The translations under genes were made by a program, and so were the position numbers. A model generated the notes under the pieces. That model was not told the origin of the DNA. It saw only the letters and a list, made by a program, of their open reading frames with translations, and ran no database searches. Shown here in pieces: positions 55,091-57,194 of a DNA stretch of 57,194 nucleotides (the first letter of the stretch is position 1; every line of letters begins with the position of its first letter). This DNA comes from Candidatus Poribacteria bacterium (GTDB taxonomy: Bacteria > Poribacteria > WGA-4E > WGA-3G), in contig JAJDWI010000022.1 of the NCBI GenBank assembly GCA_022825665.1, positions 1-57,194 on the forward strand, read 5' to 3'.

Positions 55091-55837
55091 TCAATTTAGT
55101 TTGATACAATCAAACCAACGGTTTGTTCGCCTACCTTTACGACTAATCACACCCGGTTTTCGTTCAACGGGAGTTCCAAAATCACCATATCTCTGTGCCA
55201 AGACGTTCCAGTCAGGTGGAAACCATGTTCGGAGAGTTTTACAATGCACTTCAAGACTCTCACCTTGCCAGCCTCCGATTTTGTAATACATCGGACAGAT
55301 CCACCGTTCACCTCTGCGAGAATACTGCCGCCACCCCATCACTGAAGCTTGCGCACGTATAATATTACCATCACGCCAATGTCTTTCAATGCCACTCCAA
55401 GGATAACCTGTCGTGCCTCCTCTTCCCGTGTGAATTTCACTCCATCCGAGGTCATCACGTAACGTTATATAGAAGTAGTCTGTTCCCCAAGGTGTATCGT
55501 CGTTAGCAAATTGCCACTGTTGACGACGGTACCAATGTAAAGCACCATCAATTCTTGATTTTGACACAACCGCATTCTCAATCGTCTCTACAATGTCAAA
55601 AAACCCTCTATTGTTATATGGATTATGCACACCCTTACAAAGCGTTAAGGAGTTGATCTCAGGACCGAACCACCTTCCATTTTTCCCCGGAGTCCTATAA
55701 TAAGCACCCGAGTCAGCAGGTTCAGCACTCTCACTTGGATTCAATTTAGCTTTCGCGTAAGTACTCCAAAACCCAATACTTAACACCGTAATTAATAAGA
55801 ATGCATCAATAATCAGATCAATATTTCTTTTTAACAT
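55091..55837 (-). CDS. Exported protein of unknown function in the paralogue operon
   Basis: About 248 residues from ATG 55837: an N-terminal membrane/signal segment (DAFLLITVLSIGFW, about 9-23), then a Trp/Gly/Arg-rich exported region (PGKNGRWFGPEINSLTLCKG, WGTDYFYITLRDDLGWSEI, GWRQYSRRGERWICPMYYK). No family is recognised. It lacks the WGxLK tail although both neighbours have it. It starts 14 bases after the upstream paralogue's stop. Confidence 0.6.
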   Translation of the reverse strand: MLKRNIDLIIDAFLLITVLSIGFWSTYAKAKLNPSESAEPADSGAYYRTPGKNGRWFGPEINSLTLCKGVHNPYNNRGFFDIVETIENAVVSKSRIDGALHWYRRQQWQFANDDTPWGTDYFYITLRDDLGWSEIHTGRGGTTGYPWSGIERHWRDGNIIRAQASVMGWRQYSRRGERWICPMYYKIGGWQGESLEVHCKTLRTWFPPDWNVLAQRYGDFGTPVERKPGVISRKGRRTNRWFDCIKLN

Positions 55838-55851
55838 TATGTATTTTATTC

Positions 55852-56547
55852 TTACAGTTGTTCCTGTTTTAGTTGGCCCCAGATAGTGGTTACTTTCCGT
55901 TTGGAGGAGACAGGAAGCCCTGAAATCGTTATCTTTTCTGCCCATGCACTGCCGGTACTTGCAATATTTGTAACATAACCAACCATAACAAAGCCGATGA
56001 TATCAATTTTCGTCATATTTGCATCCAAAAAATCCAAACGAGCTTCAGCATCTCCAAACAATTGAAACCTTCCATCGTCAAATTGCAACACCATCTCATT
56101 TAGAGCATCTGTATGCCAACGTTTGCCAGGGCTTAGAAACACTTTGCCATTCCTTGACGCTTGCATATCATTTGTAAAAAACAGATAATAACCGATCTCC
56201 TCAACTTCTCCATCATCATTTAGGAAACGTTTACCAAGTGCAATGCCGAATCGGACATCATTTCCACCAATATTTTCAATTTTAACCGTGATGTTATTAT
56301 ATGGACCAGAGATTGCTATGAATTGATATAGTTCAAATATGGTTTGCCACTGTTTCTTAGTCTGTATTTCTGTCCTTAAATACCCGTGTTCAATGTACCA
56401 CACTGAATCTTTACCTTGAAACAGCCAGTTATCTTCTGTTTCCTGATTAAAGTCGTCCTGCCATGTAACAGCAATAGCGAATGTATGCAAAAAAAAGAAC
56501 GTAATTATCGTAATAAAAAATCTCAATGTTTTTGCTCTATTTCTCAT
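55852..56547 (-). CDS. Exported DUF1080-like protein with C-terminal tag (paralogue 1)
   Basis: 231 residues: signal peptide (about 1-27, ending AIA-VTW), one concanavalin-like domain (WQDDFNQETEDNWLFQG, ENIGGNDVRFGIALGKRF), and C-terminus RKVTTIWGQLKQEQL. It is the first gene of an operon running through the unknown protein, the second paralogue, rhodanese and MauE/DoxX. Its product is predicted to be exported; ligand unknown. Confidence 0.75.
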   Translation of the reverse strand: MRNRAKTLRFFITIITFFFLHTFAIAVTWQDDFNQETEDNWLFQGKDSVWYIEHGYLRTEIQTKKQWQTIFELYQFIAISGPYNNITVKIENIGGNDVRFGIALGKRFLNDDGEVEEIGYYLFFTNDMQASRNGKVFLSPGKRWHTDALNEMVLQFDDGRFQLFGDAEARLDFLDANMTKIDIIGFVMVGYVTNIASTGSAWAEKITISGLPVSSKRKVTTIWGQLKQEQL

Positions 56548-56622
56548 GTGGTGTGTTGAAGTTTGGCTTGTTTATCTATTATTAATAACTCTGTAAACTC
56601 AATTATAACAATTAATTCTCAC

Positions 56623-57054
56623 TTAAACCTTTGCTGGATCAACTACTACTATTCCTTCAGGCGCGTAGCGGTGGAAGTCTGATGTATTAAAAGTCAGAAT
56701 ATGTGTTACTCCATGAACTATCATCGTGGCAACAAGCCGCGCATCGTGAACTTGTACACCAGAAACTTCGTATTTCTCAATAAGTTCTCGCCATACAGCA
56801 TAAACAGCTGGAATATCAGGAAGCAAGGGAAAAAGTTGCTCGGCACGACGTAGGGGACGGATTGCTTCCGAAGGTATAAGTCCCATTCCATTTTGCTGAA
56901 TTGGACGAGTTGATACATTCCAGAATTCCATGAAATTTTGTGATGTGGATTGAAGTCGATTACCACTTGCTGTGATATTACGTACTGCAGATTGAGCGAT
57001 TGGAGATATAGGATCGGTACTATGCAGAACACGCAATAATACATTGGTATCAAG
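56623..57054 (-). pseudogene. PIN-domain (VapC-like) gene split by a TnpB element
   Basis: The frame from 57054 reads LDTNVLLRVLHSTDPIS with the first catalytic Asp, then the acidic FMEFWNV, VHDARLVATMI and TFNTSDFHRY, the four acidic positions of PIN nucleases. Reading upstream it meets TGA inside the IS200/IS605 right end (57057-57055), so the first few codons and the natural start are displaced. A TTG at 57036 could start a product missing the first Asp. No antitoxin gene is visible in the window. Confidence 0.7.
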
Positions 57055-57137
57055 TCATAGTACCCACTACCTAAAGGTAGGGGCTTGTGTTTCCTTGACA
57101 ACAGCCGATCTGAGCTACGTGTTACGTTGTCTCCACT
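57053..57137 (-). mobile_element. Right end of a TnpB element (omega-RNA 3' region)
   Basis: The region between the tnpB stop and the PIN gene is homologous to 56-140 in reverse orientation. A stem forms between GTTGTC/GACAAC segments (57126-57131 with 57097-57102, plus coordinates). The terminal hairpin carries a TTTA loop, and the element ends at ...TATGACT (57053). The following PIN-gene bases would be the guide. Confidence 0.75.
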
Positions 57138-57194
57138 TTAGGCAGCTAAGCCTGCCTGTTTGATATTGATAGCAGCGTTTATGTCTCTGTCGTG
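57138..57194 (-). CDS. tnpB: TnpB C-terminus (partial, runs off the window)
   Basis: The last 18 codons before TAA read HDRDINAAINIKQAGLAA, the RuvC-III end of IS200/IS605 TnpB nucleases, with the catalytic Asp in DRDINAA. The rest of the gene lies outside the window. TnpB uses its omega-RNA to cut DNA at sites matching the flank, and here its 3' end is directly followed by the right end. Confidence 0.85.
   Translation of the reverse strand, partial: HDRDINAAINIKQAGLAA

Overview
This AT-rich bacterial window reads like a member of Candidatus Poribacteria or a close relative. That is inference from gene content: many exported proteins with LamG/DUF1080-like, FG-GAP/ASPIC, dockerin, CBM9-like and C-type-lectin modules, together with PhyH, Gfo/Idh, RspA-type dehydratase, sulfotransferase, SUMF and TPR proteins. 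No rRNA, tRNA, CRISPR array or complete insertion sequence was found. Both window edges carry right ends of IS200/IS605-type TnpB elements in inverted orientation.

Layout. 1-640: a TnpB-element right end, then a 426-bp MITE-like element with internal covarying palindromes. 639-5834: a BatA/VWA protein converges on a minus-strand operon (Gfo/Idh oxidoreductase, small protein, 2-oxoacid dehydrogenase E2, and an exported dockerin-thioredoxin whose active site contains an in-frame TGA). 5.9-7.65 kb: gene-free, with a miniature IS605-like locus and two inverted copies of a T-rich element. 7.7-16.3 kb: sugar kinase, nitroreductase, D-cysteine desulfhydrase-like enzyme, a GrpE-tailed protein and a very large exported metalloprotease/propeller protein. 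16.4-28.5 kb: archease, an FG-GAP/UnbV protein with a concanavalin-like partner, AddA-type helicase, ABC ATPase, SUMF lipoprotein, SelA, a Cys/Met-metabolism PLP enzyme and MGMT. 28.5-40.7 kb: SCP2, PhyH, VOC, YugP-type protease, an RspA / FG-GAP / LamG operon, TPR protein, MurB, a Gln/Gly-rich exported protein and a matrixin-TPR fusion. 40.7-47.1 kb: a second T-rich element, then a WD40-Ig-caspase protein flanked by a DUF4384-like protein and a lipoprotein. 47.1-57.2 kb: exported CnaB/C-type-lectin and CBM9-like proteins, DUF1573, sulfotransferase, an operon of concanavalin-like paralogues with rhodanese and MauE/DoxX, and a PIN toxin-like gene broken by the terminal TnpB element.

The strongest discovery is the gene at 2466-3092. 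Its thioredoxin fold is interrupted only by one TGA at the first position of the CxxC motif (UxxC). A bacterial-SECIS-like hairpin follows at the expected distance, and selA lies in the same window. It is best read as an exported selenocysteine thioredoxin fused to dockerin repeats. Other notable signals are a shared extreme C-terminal W-G-x-L-K motif on five exported proteins (candidate sorting tag), a WD40-Ig-caspase cluster, TnpB right ends whose RNA stem covaries between copies, and dispersed T-rich elements whose long hairpins keep their shape while changing their sequence word.
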